Made by a program: the position numbers and the translations under genes
Part shown: piece after piece, positions 37,054 through 48,575 of the stretch
How positions within the stretch are numbered: position 1 is the stretch's first letter
Layout of the letters: each line of letters opens with the position of its first letter
Source: Stichopus chloronotus
Lineage: Eukaryota > Echinodermata > Holothuroidea > Aspidochirotida > Stichopodidae
Assembly: GCA_021234535.1 (NCBI GenBank)
Contig: CM037842.1
Coordinates: forward strand, 24,243,106-24,307,105
Length of the DNA: 64,000 nt
Direction: 5' to 3'
The notes under the pieces: generated by a model
The model's database searches: none
What the model was told of the DNA's origin: nothing
What the model saw: the letters and a program-made list of their open reading frames with translations, nothing else

Positions 37054-40000
37054 GTAAATTTAAATTTTACATATTTTTCAACCATGATTACTTCATTGGT
37101 CATAAGAACCATTCTTGTCGCTATACTACATCAAAAGTAAGGTTACTTCACCTAAAAGGTGAAAATGCTTCTAACAAGAACATGCATAAGACATGTATAC
37201 TTCAGGGCATAACCTAAAGTTTTCTCACCAGTTTCTTGGTCGTACTGTTGCGTTAGATAGTGAACCAGCGCCCACCCCCACTTTCACATCGCAATTGCAA
37301 TTTGTTTTGTTTCAGTTGATGTGTTCTCGACGAAAACTGTATTAAGCGTTGAGTAATTAATAAGTAATTAATAATGTGATATTTATTTCATTGTCATTTT
37401 GTCAGTTTTTTTGTCTATGCATTTATTGTTTTGGTGATCGTTTCGACGATTGAAATGATATTGGGGGTGGGGTGAGACGGAGCAGGGGTAGGTGGCGGTC
37501 CAGTGAAGGTGTAGAGTTTTATATTTTTTGTCTGAATTGTTTTTGAAATTCCTCCATTAAGGATCCATTATATATGTGCGATTAACTAATTGCTGTCTTT
37601 CCTTACCCCCCCCCCCCCAACGGCTAGCTTTAGTGAGCGACACTTAATGTTTCATGTCTGTGACACTTGTATTTTGTCATTTTGTTTCAAAAATAGGTAG
37701 ATCTCTCCCAAGACCTCCCAGGTAAGGGTCATGATTGGACATACACTGTGCACGTTGTCGGCACGATGCACATCTACTTGTTACGAAATCCCTCATTTCC
37801 ATACTTTGTGCCTATTTTGCTCTTAATTTTTGTGTGTGTCCGTGTGGGTGTATGCGTGCGTGCGTGCCTGTGTGTGTAGTTTAAAGGTTGTGTGACGTGA
37901 TTCTAGAAAAGAGCACCCTTCATTCAGCAGTTGCAAGTAAAACCCTGAGTGAAAATCTATTGGAATTTAGGTCTTTTTTATCTTTCACCGTTTTTGAGAT
38001 ATGACTTTTCAAAGTTTGAGAAAAATGTAAAACAGATAGCGTGTTGTGTTGCACAGTGCCAGTATTTCTTTTGTTAAGCCTGTATATTTTGCCTAATAAT
38101 TTCTTAATCACTAAGTTTCACATTGGTAAGTGATATTGATATTTTTGAAGAAAATACATGTTTCCAAGATAAAACCCTCCGGGCATGTAAAATTATCAAA
38201 TGTCCTTGAAATAAAGGTTACATAAACAAGGGATTGGCATAAGACATATCATAGAAGGCCTTCTCTTGACGTCACAAATTTACATACTTAACTAATGTTT
38301 ATTCATGATACAGCTGTGAGACATTTATTTTCCTGTACATTGGTCAATCTTTCACTGATTTTGATGGAATTTGAGGCTATTTTAATATTTTCAATGCTCA
38401 ATGCACCCAATACTCAAAAATGTCATTTTCATGTCACACGACCTTTAACATTGCCATTTCTGTCTCCCTCAAATCAGCCACCACCTTTTTTTGGGCGATT
38501 GTTATCAGTGCATACTACTTTTACGTGCTCCTCCTTTACTATTACAATTTGATTATTCGGATGTCATTTGAGAGCAATTCAGGAATTTGCTCACTGTTTC
38601 TTCTTAGGTCTGACTTACCCAAAATACCAAGCATCTCCGATTGTTCTGATGCTTCCAATGAGTCAGAAAGTAAGTAATTTTACGTTCTTGGTAATTTCAT
38701 GTTAAACGATTGAAAATGTGCAAAGTTTTATTTGCACTTGAGACTCTCCCAAAAATTGTGGCCAGATCATTGTGTCGATATCATCACGGGTAGCAATATG
38801 AAGTTGATGTTTTGTAATGTTTTATTACCTGTTTTACTTGTAACACTTGTGAAAGAAATTATAAGTTAAATTTTTTTCATTTGCTTTGAATTTTCGTCTT
38901 CCGTATGTATAGATTACTACATTACCACAGACGCTGGGCCTGAGAAGAGTCACGTGTACACTGATAAAGATATAACTATGATATTGAAGATGAAGGAGGA
39001 CCAATGGCATATAAGGTGGATGGGTACCATACCAGGAGGCAAAGGAAACAAGAAATTTGTGATGTTAACAACAATTAAGGGTAATAAAAACAACTGATTG
39101 TCCCTGATAATGTAAATCACAAACGACTAACTGCTGGACTTTAAAAAACCATGAATGGACAACTCCAGCAGGTACACATGTGTTTCAGTATTGCGGCTTA
39201 CGCGTATTCTCAGAATGTATGTACAGAAATTATACAAATAATGAAAGCAATTCATACACTATTGTCCTAAAAGTAGTAAACAAGTCATGCATACCTAATA
39301 TATCACAGTTGATTGAAAAGTTCATATGTTTTGATTGGAAATATCATATATTTTTTTTCTTCTTGTAAGTAGATCAAGTCTTACGAAGACAAGACGTTCA
39401 CTGGGATGAATTCGTTAAAAGGACTCTTGACCTACCCTCGACGAAATGTGTGGTGGAAATTGAAGGAATAGGAGTCATTGAAGGTATATATAGTGTATAA
39501 TGTACATCAATATATGAACACATATATGCGCACTATACCTTTGATCAGAGATCAATAAGAGAACAGGGAGTAACCTTAAATGATCGCTAAACTTCCTAGT
39601 CTTGAAAAAAGATTCGTTGAAAAACTAGGTGTTTTTGGAAAAACACTGGACATTTTTTGGGATGATATTTATGTAATTCCCATTGTAGCCTATTGTTCGG
39701 GTCCTTTTATCTTAACTTGGTATGAATCTTAGATATACGTGGTGTATTGATTTCTTTAGGCATGCTCGTATGTGTTTTGACATTCATGAACTATCATATT
39801 ACCATGGTATAATTCTTTTCATTTCGAATTTCACAAACTCCATCTTTGGATGAATCATTAATCATTTTGTATCTTCGATTGCACTAAAGATATTAAGACA
39901 CTTGTTAAGCTGCATCTTATCACTTCTTATTTAGAAAACTGCAGTAATTTGATAAACGACAGTATTTCAGTCTTGAAATTTTTCTCTAATCTAGAAAACA

Positions 40001-43000
40001 AAATTAGAAAAGCATATGATTTCACGGTTAGGCTTTGATTCCTGCTCTTTCTTCTTTCAAGCTAAACTACATTTAATACAACAACAAGTCTCATGTAGGA
40101 CTCTTGAGAGTTGGCTAAATGATGTATTCAATCATGAGAGACCTGACTTTACCATGACCTTGTCTGACGTCATGAAAATGATAGCATTTATTTTAGATGG
40201 ACTCAGTCTCCTCCATTCATATGGGGTAAGTCATTGGTACTTGATCATGAGTCGTGTGGAGGTTTAAGAAAATTTTCTGCAGCCGTAAATACGGCGATTG
40301 CAACAATAGACATTGCCACTATATAGGCACCACTTGGTGCTGCGAAGCCAGCCGAATAAAACTTATTGTATTACAAAAATCAAACGGCTCATATAATCTA
40401 CGTGGTGTCCCGCTGTTGTAAACTGTCACTGACTTTCAGTGTTGTTTCTGACGAGAAAATTTTGTTTGACGAAACTTGACGATAAAGATAGGTCGCTGAA
40501 GTTGCACATGGCTGTATGCAGTTACACATGGCTTCCAATTGACTGTAATAAATATAAATAAAAATTCTCGTCATGTGAACTATAAACTGTTAGGTTGTGA
40601 CAGATTTTAAGATCCTTTATATTACATAATCATGATCAATTCCTGAAAATGCATCATACTGTATCAAAAGTTTCATGTTTTATATATAATATATTCATTT
40701 GATTAGATATATACTCAGTTAAGAATATTCTGTTTTATACTACAATGAATCACCTATAACTTATATCATTCTACTTTAATCTTAGTGAAGTCACAGTGTT
40801 ATTGTAAAAATTATATCAGTTTGATATAGACATATAAATATATATATATATAAATAATGTGTTCTCATTGAAAATAGCGAAAAACGCTGGAGTTTTGCTG
40901 CTACCCATAGATGAGGCAAATATTCTCAAATCTCCCTGGGTAATAACTTAGCAAATCTACCTTCCTCCATTTTCAGGACTTATTAAATATATTCTTTTTT
41001 CTTTGCCCATACTGTGTAGGCCGTCATTTTATAACCTCATAAAACAATGGTGCTTTAAAAGTGACCTCATAGGAACCTTTCACATGTAAAAGATATTTGT
41101 GTTTCCTATGGTTTTTAGGTGCAATCTGTAAATACTGCTTACAATATTGCTGTCAATCTGTCGATATGGGCTTGTGGTATCTATCGAAAATGTTACGTCC
41201 TTTGCGCCTGAGTGTATATTCCACCTGCAAACAGTATCTATATGCAGCTAAAGACCATGATGAACTCATATATATTGAACACTTGACTGGCTCCTGTGAC
41301 GTCACTGATCGCTCTCGTTTTGCTAAAACTGAAAATAGTGATCTATATACTAAATGCAAACGAAATAAACGTGTGGGGACAGGTATTTTCTTTTTAGATT
41401 ATTTCACAGAGGTTGTAAAAGTATTACTCTATATCATGAGGTCACTGCTAAAAGTCACTGTCTGTGTCTCTTCTTTGAGTGTCATCACTCCATGATTTAG
41501 TCATGTAACATTGAATACAATGATTTCTATAATTCCAAAAGAATTCTATTTTTTATAATTAAGTGGCATAATTATGTTTCTGTGTCCCCGTTTCTCTAGT
41601 TTTTGCATCCAGGTCTCTCGTCCAGGAAAATATTGAGGAGTGATACCGGGAGAATGCAAACTTTACGATTTTTGCCTTTCAAAGGATGCAGTTAAATTGA
41701 CCTCATTAAAAAAGTCTAAGGTACGTTAACCGTAAGCGCAAGGATACTGTAAACTTGACAGTGGATATTCCATAATTGTGATATTATTTTCATACTGCTC
41801 TGTTCCTCTTTCATTCGGAGGAAAACACAACATGTATCTAGTAAAACGTAACTACTAAAAGTGAACCTAAAGGGAGATATTGTGTTTGTTTTACAGAACA
41901 AATTCCAGTTTTGCAAACCACACTATTTCTGGACACAGTATGATTACGGTATTTAGAATAGCGCAGGATGGTAGTCTTGTTTTCAAGAAATAAGTTTCTT
42001 ACAGACACAAATTCATTTCTTTTTTGCTCAAGAATAATTTGCCCATCGAAACTTTTGCAAATTCAAATGATACATCGTTTGTAACTCACCTTATTAACGA
42101 TGTTTGGAGGAGATGAAGCTGTTGCAGATGCTCATTGGTGAGACCGAGTGGTTTAAGAATGATTCTAAAGTTATTTTATCTGCATGCCATGTTGGTATAT
42201 TTGAAACGCAATTTTTCCATCAAATGACAGTAATTAAGACTTTATGTCTATCAGTTGACAAAATACTCTGTATATAGGGCAATTAACACTAATTTGAAGT
42301 GACACGACTACTAATAGAAGTTTTTTGTTTTTTTAATGTTGTGCGTCTTTTCTGGCAACTGAGATTAACGTTTGCAAAACTTTAGTTTCGCGTAGTGAGT
42401 TTCTACTCTTGTTACTACGAAATGTATACCGGATGGATACTGCATAGGAATGTGTGTTATGTTTGGCTCGTGCTTACGTATTGCCCTTTAATTGATACAT
42501 GTTTACTAAGAGATATTAACGAAAAGTCATAGCTTTTGCGTGTTCGTTAGAGTTCCGATCGGTCTTTCGTATTTCCAGATGCCGTACTCCTTGAACTACT
42601 TTCCACCAGAGGCATTGCATAGGAATGAATATTCAGAAAGTAGTGACACGTGGTCTGTGGCTAACATCATCTGGGAGATATTAACGGGTAAGTAAGTGGC
42701 ATTTGTTTTTGTTTCAGTTTGCAGTTCTGCAAAAAATAAAATCAGATAGTAACTTACAATAGTCAGTGAAATTAAAAATATCATGAGGTACAGAAATGTT
42801 TAATGTTAATAAATTATTGAATATAAATCTTCTTTTTGCATTTTGTGTATTGATGGAGATGAAAATATTAGTATCAAAATACAGGTTCTCAAAATTAATC
42901 GCTTTAGCAAAGAATTATGATAGGACTTACATGTTGCCGATACAAAATAAAGTTTGATCGGAATGTGTTTATTAAGTGTCTCACAAACTCACTATTTTTT

Positions 43001-44053
43001 TTTTCTGGTAATGTGCTACATCATTTGAAACTCAGGTAAACTTCCGTTCCCATGTGAACCGGATGGCACTACATTTGATAACCAGGCAGAGCCACCAAAG
43101 GAAGCAGAGATCACCCATTATGAGTTAATGAAGTAAGTTCCTGTTCAATATGAACTTCAACCAAGTCCGTCCTTTTCTCTTCTGTGTGAAATTATATTTC
43201 ACGATACCTTGAATTATTACGCAGAAGCTTTGGATCCCATCTTTCATCTTTTTTGACACCAAATACGTCGATCATTCAACTCTGATTCCTTCCGCATGAT
43301 TAACTGTCAACAAAATCTTGCCGTATCAAGGTTTACCATCAAAGATAGATCACTGAATAGAAATGGTCTACCTACCACCTCACAAGAGTCAAAGTAAAGC
43401 AATAATAAACAGAGCGTTTATCAGAAATATTGGTGTTGAATCTCAACAGAACCAGATTTGTTGCTCCCTTACATTTTCAATTTTTTGTTTCTTTCCTTAA
43501 TGAACTGTTTCTTTGTTATAATAGAAATAAGCTGCTATATCAGTGTTGGCACCAAATTGGTCATCAACGTCCTAAAGTTCGAGAGATTAGAGAAACCTAT
43601 CAAAAGGTAACTTGTTGTCTACGTTAAATATAGATACCGCTGATAAATTGTGATTTTTCTTAATTAATTTCCACGTTTCATTCTGATTCATTTCAATAAC
43701 TACAAATATATTTAAAATAGCAACACATTTGTGAAATGCATTGCACACACCAAAGATAGAGATTATATTATTATTGGAACATTATTATTGGACCTGTGAA
43801 TTCAAATTTGAAACATTTTCAAATACTCAGTGATTATAATAAATATTTAGTATCTTCATTACATTAAACGATACCATTTAATGGTTCTTTTTGTTTTGTT
43901 TACTCTGTCGATTTTTGTCTTCAGATTTTCGAGTGCCTGAAGGACGATACTTACGAGATTCCTCGCTTAGATTTATACACTTCTATGATTGGCAATACAC
44001 GAGACAATCCAGAAGAAGAAACATACATTGACAACTATTCTACAGCAAATTGA
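36971..44053 (+). CDS. Gene B: RTK-like pseudokinase, intracellular half (eleven-exon model)
   Basis: About 380 residues of a receptor-tyrosine-kinase-like cytoplasmic region. Exons: 36971-37053, 37697-37721, 38608-38669, 38913-39080, 39373-39483, 40062-40225, 41600-41720, 42579-42687, 43036-43132, 43525-43606, 43925-44053; all junctions agree in phase. Order: basic and Pro-rich juxtamembrane, N-lobe, alphaC, alphaE (LDGLSLLHSYG), altered catalytic loop (FLHPGLSSRK), YDFC in place of DFG, FPPEAL for APE, SDTWS for SDVWS, WEILTG, CWHQ and QRPKV, then a Tyr-bearing tail. The beta3 Lys, catalytic Asp and metal-binding Asn are not conserved, so phosphotransfer is unlikely. The Trp/Arg C-lobe pattern is tyrosine-kinase type. 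Exon 7 has one extra base. No ectodomain or convincing transmembrane exon was found upstream. Confidence 0.8.
37096..37286 (+). mobile_element. Truncated copy of the 451-bp TIR element
   Basis: About 190 bp matching the reverse complement of 58413-58599, including TTGGTCATAAGAACCATT at one end and CCCACCCCCACTTTCAC at the other. It lies about 40 bp after the donor of gene B exon 1. The open frame that runs through it is not coding. Confidence 0.7.
37697..37721 (+). CDS. Gene B exon 2: 25-nt proline-rich microexon
   Basis: AAATAG|GT...CCAG|GTAAGG, phase 1 to phase 2. It joins exons 1 and 3 to read SSRSLPRPPRSDLPKIPS, a proline-rich juxtamembrane stretch. The two-sided phase fit is the main support. 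Confidence 0.55.
37830..37882 (+). repeat. (TG)n/(TGCG)n microsatellite
   Basis: TGTGTGTGTCCGTGTGGG then GTGCGTGCGTGCGTGCCTGTG. In a gene B intron. Confidence 0.85.
38608..38669 (+). CDS. Gene B exon 3: juxtamembrane
   Basis: Acceptor TTCTTCTTAG|G (phase 2), donor GAAA|GTAAGT (phase 1); 62 nt encoding SDLPKIPSISDCSDASNESE. Low-complexity Ser/Asp-rich linker before the kinase N-lobe. Confidence 0.65.
38913..39080 (+). CDS. Gene B exon 4: kinase N-lobe (beta1-beta3)
   Basis: 168 nt, phase 1 to 1. It starts with a YYITTD tyrosine motif and contains WHIRWMGTIPGGKGNKKFV. The Gly-rich loop is not of GxGxxG form. In the beta3 position VMLTTIK stands where VAVK would be, so the ATP-anchoring Lys appears replaced by Thr. 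Confidence 0.75.
39373..39483 (+). CDS. Gene B exon 5: alphaC region
   Basis: 111 nt, phase 1 to 1, acceptor AAGTAG|AT, donor GAAG|GTATAT. Encodes HWDEFVKRTLDLPSTKCVVE, matching the alphaC helix and beta4 entry (compare F..E...L..L.H.NIV in RTKs), ending IEGIGVIEG. Confidence 0.75.
40062..40225 (+). CDS. Gene B exon 6: hinge and alphaE
   Basis: 164 nt, phase 1 to 0, acceptor CTTTCAAG|CT, donor ATGGG|GTAAGT. It contains TLESWLNDV (alphaD-like) and IAFILDGLSLLHSYG, the alphaE helix that in active kinases leads straight into HRDL. Read-through past the donor gives a frame that stops at 40267 and is not used. Confidence 0.8.
41600..41720 (+). CDS. Gene B exon 7: altered catalytic loop and DFG region, +1 frameshift
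   Basis: Acceptor GTTTCTCTAG|TTT at phase 0; donor CTAAG|GTACGT. Frame 1 encodes FLHPGLSSRKILRSDTG, then a second frame, one base on, encodes ECKLYDFCLSKDAVKL and on to KKSK. The exon is 121 nt; its neighbours require a multiple of three. One surplus base in the GGG run at 41648-41650 accounts for both facts. HRD is HPG, the Asn after it is Lys, and DFG is DFC. Confidence 0.75.
42040..42220 (+). repeat. Dispersed repeat, copy 3 (GAGGAGATGAAGCTGTTGCAGATG)
   Basis: Matches diverged copies at about 16680-16860 and 34895-35035 in the same orientation; shared blocks include GGAGATGAAGCT, TTGCAG(A/G)TG and CATG(T/C)(C/G)ATGTTGGT. Family not identified. Confidence 0.6.
42579..42687 (+). CDS. Gene B exon 8: APE/alphaF region
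   Basis: 109 nt, phase 0 to 1. Encodes YSLNYFPPEALHRNEYSESS followed by DTWSVANIIWEILTG. This matches the P-x-RWMAPE...SDVWSFG...WEI signature of tyrosine kinases with PPE for APE and SDTWS for SDVWS; the structural Glu and Asp are kept. Confidence 0.85.
43036..43132 (+). CDS. Gene B exon 9: alphaG region
   Basis: 97 nt, phase 1 to 2. Encodes GKLPFPCEPDGTTFDNQAEP and an acidic insert, aligning with the G.PYP segment of RTKs. Confidence 0.75.
43525..43606 (+). CDS. Gene B exon 10: alphaH/alphaI with CW and RP motifs
   Basis: 82 nt, phase 2 to 0. LLYQCWHQIGHQRPKVREIR matches L...CW...P..RP.F.E; the subdomain XI Arg is retained. Confidence 0.8.
43925..44053 (+). CDS. Gene B exon 11: C-terminal tail and stop
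   Basis: 129 nt including TGA at 44051. Encodes IFECLKDDTYEIPRL and a tail ending EEETYIDNYSTAN. Tyrosines in acidic contexts (DTYEIP, ETYIDNY) could be SH2-docking sites if phosphorylated by another kinase; that is inference. Confidence 0.75.
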   Translation: MFECLKDDTYEIPRLDLYTSMIGNTRDNPEEETYIDNYSTAN

Positions 44054-44437
44054 AATAACTTTCGCAATCATCATGAATTTCGTTTACAATTTCTAAACAT
44101 TGAGCTATATTCTACATGTTACAAGGATATAGGATTATAACGAATGTGCTCTTCGTGTTTTCAGAATTTTCCTTGTAATAAATTTGCCAATTATCGTAAG
44201 GTACCATGATATTGGCCAACAATCAAATACTTTGCTCGTAATCATATGCGAAATTTCATCACGTAAATAGGTCGAAGATGTAAGATTTTGGTGACTCATT
44301 GGTATACTTAAGTAAGCCACATCCCTTCATTTAATGCTGGGATGACTCTCCGGAAGCTATAAGTTTCTTGCTATACGTGAAAGAGAAAAAAAACAATGCA
44401 AAAAAAAAATGTTTTTATTCTTCCCTTTCACGTCGTT

Positions 44438-44443
44438 AATAAA
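44438..44443 (+). terminator. Candidate polyadenylation signal of gene B
   Basis: AATAAA 385 bp after the gene B stop codon, on the coding strand, with GT-rich sequence after it. Suitable distance for a 3' UTR. Confidence 0.4.
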
Positions 44444-44449
44444 GAGAAC

Positions 44450-47400
44450 GCTTTTCTAAGTCCTTTGAACCTAATGTGCAGATTTTATTAGAGTACGTGA
44501 ACGAGAACTAATTCAGCAATGAACATCTCCATGGTGAAGCAAACGGTACAATAATTGAAACCTTTGCTGCATCGGGAGTATCAACAACTGCTAAAACTGA
44601 GAACGATATACGCTTTTATGCATTACATACACATAAGATTTTGCGTATGGATTCATACTGCTTCCTGTTAATATATTTCCAAGACAAATAGAAATTGATT
44701 GGAATCCCCTGCTCTAACAGTCGCGTTTTATCTTTTAAATACATGTTTCTTCAGGCATTGGTATGAATATGATGATAAAATCATGTTCGTTCAATTTCCT
44801 CATGTGTTTTCTAATCTCACTGTTGATGACACTATTAAGAATACCTCTATCATAAGAGAGGTGAAGCATGCTCACTATTGACTGCTTAAATTAATATAAT
44901 ATCATTCAGTTGTTATCATATTTCAAATATAACAAGAGACCTCGGACCGATGCCAATCGCATAATGTAGTAATAATGTTATGGCATAACAAATAGTAACG
45001 TAATGGAATCAATTTAACTTCATTCGATGCGTATTATATAATGTCCAATGAATACTTCTATCAAACAAATTAGAAGGACATCATGAACAATGCTTTCACG
45101 CACTTCCAAAAGTTTAATGATCTGATTAATTAAATGATGACATATTAACTTTAGTAAATGTGTCATTATTTGACAATAAAGGGGAGTCTTTTAACTGAAT
45201 ACACATTGTTTCAAGGCAATTATTGTTAATGCATTTCTCTAGAATGCAAAATAATATCGTCCATTCTAAATCCGCAATAACATTGCGTGTATGTAGGCGA
45301 TCATTAACTCGTTGGAAACAAATCGAAAGTTATTTGTCAGTTTTATCATTGCATGTCAAGTAAGTTGGTCATTAACCGTGTGACATGTTATGAATTTTCT
45401 ATCGTAAAGGAGTTTTCGTACTGCGTGGATATTCTTTCACTTTCAATTTTGGGTGGGAGGCTTACGTGGGAAATACAAAATAAATTAGATGTTAAAGGGA
45501 AAGTCTTCCGTCTGTTTTTAAGGAGGAAATAAGGCTTTAACTGGTAACATTAATTATTTTAAATGATAATTTGTTGTATGTTTACACGTAATTTTTATTA
45601 AGCATCTTTCCTATTATTTTTTCCATAACTTGTTACCTCGTCAAGTAAAAATTTGTTGACAATACATTTTCCATTTATTATTTTTTGCACCGAATTGTAT
45701 AACGTTATGTTATCTCCAAGTGTCTGATGCAGTCCCTCCATTAAATAAAGAAACAGACATTCCAAATACAAACAGGATTACTTCCTTGATGTTCCTGCCT
45801 TCCTTCAGTTGTGTTCTTTGCATTAAAGTTATTCCTCCCAAAATCTCTTCATTGGGCTCTTTTTGTTGTTAATTACTGTGAATTAAAGTTGACCTTATGT
45901 CAAGTTAGTGCACAATTGACGTTGGTTTACAGAATGCTATGGACTCTGTGAGTGAATTAAAATATAATCAACTTATAACTGATGAAATGGTCAGACTTTC
46001 TACATTAACATGTGATTGAATCCTAATTTGGGATGACAAAAAGAAAAAAAAAACAGAAACCAACTTCACTTCTGAAAAATGTTTACCCTATGTATTATGC
46101 TGAACTAAAATGTATGAATAAACAAATATATTACTAGTTAGTTCAATTATTGCAATGTGTTTCTTTCGAATAATGTCATTGCTATTTTATCACACTCTGG
46201 ATTAAAATTATCTGTAGCTCTCAACGAAGACTTGGCATCGAAGCAACATATTCACAAACCCATAATTGTCCTTTCTTTTTAAAATGATATCCCTTTTCAT
46301 TTTTCACTGCGTGTTGGTAAATCACTGGAACGAATTTTGACGGTTGGGACTAGAATCCATCAAAGCATTTTTATAGTCATTTTTACACAATTCTTTTGAG
46401 ACAGCTGACAGTGTCGAATTATACACCAACCTGTAGGAAAATCATCAAGGTTTAAAGTTATAAAGCATTGAGAAAAATACGTCATTTCAATAAAATTTAC
46501 AGTAACGCGAAACTCAATAAAATCTTTATGGTTTACAAGATGGAGCAATCGAATTCTTATCATTGTTAGACTGAGTATAAAACCGATATGTATTACATAG
46601 ACACCAGTTACGCGAACTGGTAATGATGGAAAATATGGAGAACCACATTGCCAACGTAAAAACAGATGACAAGAACAAATACGATCTGAAATAAAGAAAA
46701 TTAAGAGAGTTATAAATGTTTTCAAATATGTGCAAGATTTTATACGAAACCTAAAATATATTGATTGCTATCAATAATTACACAAGAGAGTGATAAATTT
46801 CCAACACATATCGAATACCATGACTTGTCGAGAAACCCCCTCAATACCCTCAGTGCAATCCACAAAAAGTCTGTCATCTTCATCATACAACAATTCTCTA
46901 GGTAGGAATCCAGGTCTATGGTTAATTAATTTACGTTACAACATTTCAAAAAAACTCAAAAAGTGAAATCATGTAATTATACCTTTGTGTAAAAGTTGTT
47001 GAAAGTCCCGTTACAAGTTTGCACAATAACACACTGCAATGGCATGCAGTAATTGCACATACAGGTTACGAGCTGAAAGTGAAGTATTTATAACCGCGTT
47101 TGAGTCATGACGAATATGTTTTCAGTTGGTAACTATAGAGTTTCCTTACAAAGTGATAGTTTTGACAAAGTCGACATTGAGGAGTAGCCTGTAACATACG
47201 AGCACAATCGACATTTTCAGCGAAAACTCTTACAAACGTAACAAAGTAATGGAAGTACAGATATCAACCGAGCATGACCTCACCAAAAAGTAATAGTAAG
47301 TAGAACGATAACAAGATCAAGCATGTACTTTAGGATACTAAAGCCGATAATGTCAAAGCAGATGGTTACTGAAAAAAAAAACCATACCGACTTAATGGGC

Positions 47401-48575
47401 CAAAATCCTTGTTGAGATCATTGAGTTACGTTTTGAGATGAGTTTTAATGCAAACAATCCACTTAAGCTCAGTACGTCGACGAACTGCAGTAGTGAAAGT
47501 GAATAACAGTAATTTTTATATGTGTGTCAATGGGAAGGCAAGGGGTATTATCAAAGGGAGTTGTTTTTTGTGATTTTTTTTATTGTTGAGGAGTAGTAGG
47601 AACAGAGAACCTGTTTCATCAACACATCCACCACTACTGCACTTATTATATGCTGGGAGGTGCAATTGAGAATAAACATTTAGGGGAGCAAATTAAGATT
47701 TGGGGGAGTGTAGTTGTGGTGAAGCTTGACGTTTACACTGTTGGTAATTTGGTGACATATCTGTCAACGAGGATTGTATTGGCGGGGTAAGTTGCCAGTA
47801 AGTTCTGGGACACTTTGAGGTGGAAAGTGTGAGAGTTGTATGTAGTCTATGGAGGTTGAGGGAGTGCAGATAGCTATGAGTAGAGGCTTCTTCGGATAGG
47901 CCTGGTCCAGGAAACTGTGATCATTCAGATGGGTTGTATTGTCCTCTTGGGGGATTTGGGGAAATGCATCGAATTACATTGCAGAAATTACATTCGTTGC
48001 TACACTGTGTGTTACACAGGTATGTATTGAACAAAAGTTCATCAGGTAACTAGACAGAGTCACTAATCTGCGAGCTTGATACCGTGCTGACAAGTAGACA
48101 TAAACTTTGTACGCATCTTTGATTTGTTTCTTGTGATCATGATTTCGAGCATTTCATCAATGCATAGGGTCTCCAAGTTTAGATGAACGCTTAAACGTAT
48201 TCTAGCTACTGCCTTGAAACTGTTCATGCGTTGTCCATACAACCGAAAGGAATTTTGAAGGATTTTGTTTGAACAGTGTATTTACTTGGAGGAAAGTCAT
48301 GGGTGTAATCTTCTCTTGTTTAGGGATGTTAAAGTAGCATACCTTATATAGAAGCTGGAGATTCCTGTGCATTTTGTTCACCGTCGGTGAAAGTCCATAT
48401 CAAGGACATTTGGACGACTTTTTTGGTATTTTATCGTTTGACATGGGTCCTTTTGTGAATTGAATATTGAAGTAGGCGAGTTGAGGTATACAAGGTGTGA
48501 AAATGGTGCCAATGGAAGCAATTATGGAAACGTTATGAAGTTTGAGCTGGCGGAACAGTATTATTCGAGGAGATG
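44450..48575. other. Intergenic, no gene seen
   Basis: AT-rich. An open stretch on the minus strand (46685-46431) has phase-1 splice-like ends but no Ig residues. On the minus strand near 48.0-48.2 kb two frames look coding-like for about 35 codons and might be a decayed retroelement; not supported further. Confidence 0.5.

Noticed and set aside
40226..40267. Read-through GVSHWYL after alphaE resembling HRDL
   Set aside because: It begins inside a near-consensus GTAAGT donor and stops shortly after; the spliced exon 7 gives a better continuation.
41097..41495. 132-codon plus-strand frame with DMG and a preceding acceptor, at first taken as the gene B DFG exon
   Set aside because: The real catalytic-loop/DFC segment is at 41600-41720 with matching phases. 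This frame ends at phase 1, has no activation-segment features and does not fit exon 8.
46431..46685. 85-codon minus-strand segment with phase 1 splice-like ends, considered as an Ig exon
   Set aside because: No Cys-Trp-DxGxYxC pattern; the translation is hydrophobic and irregular in all frames.
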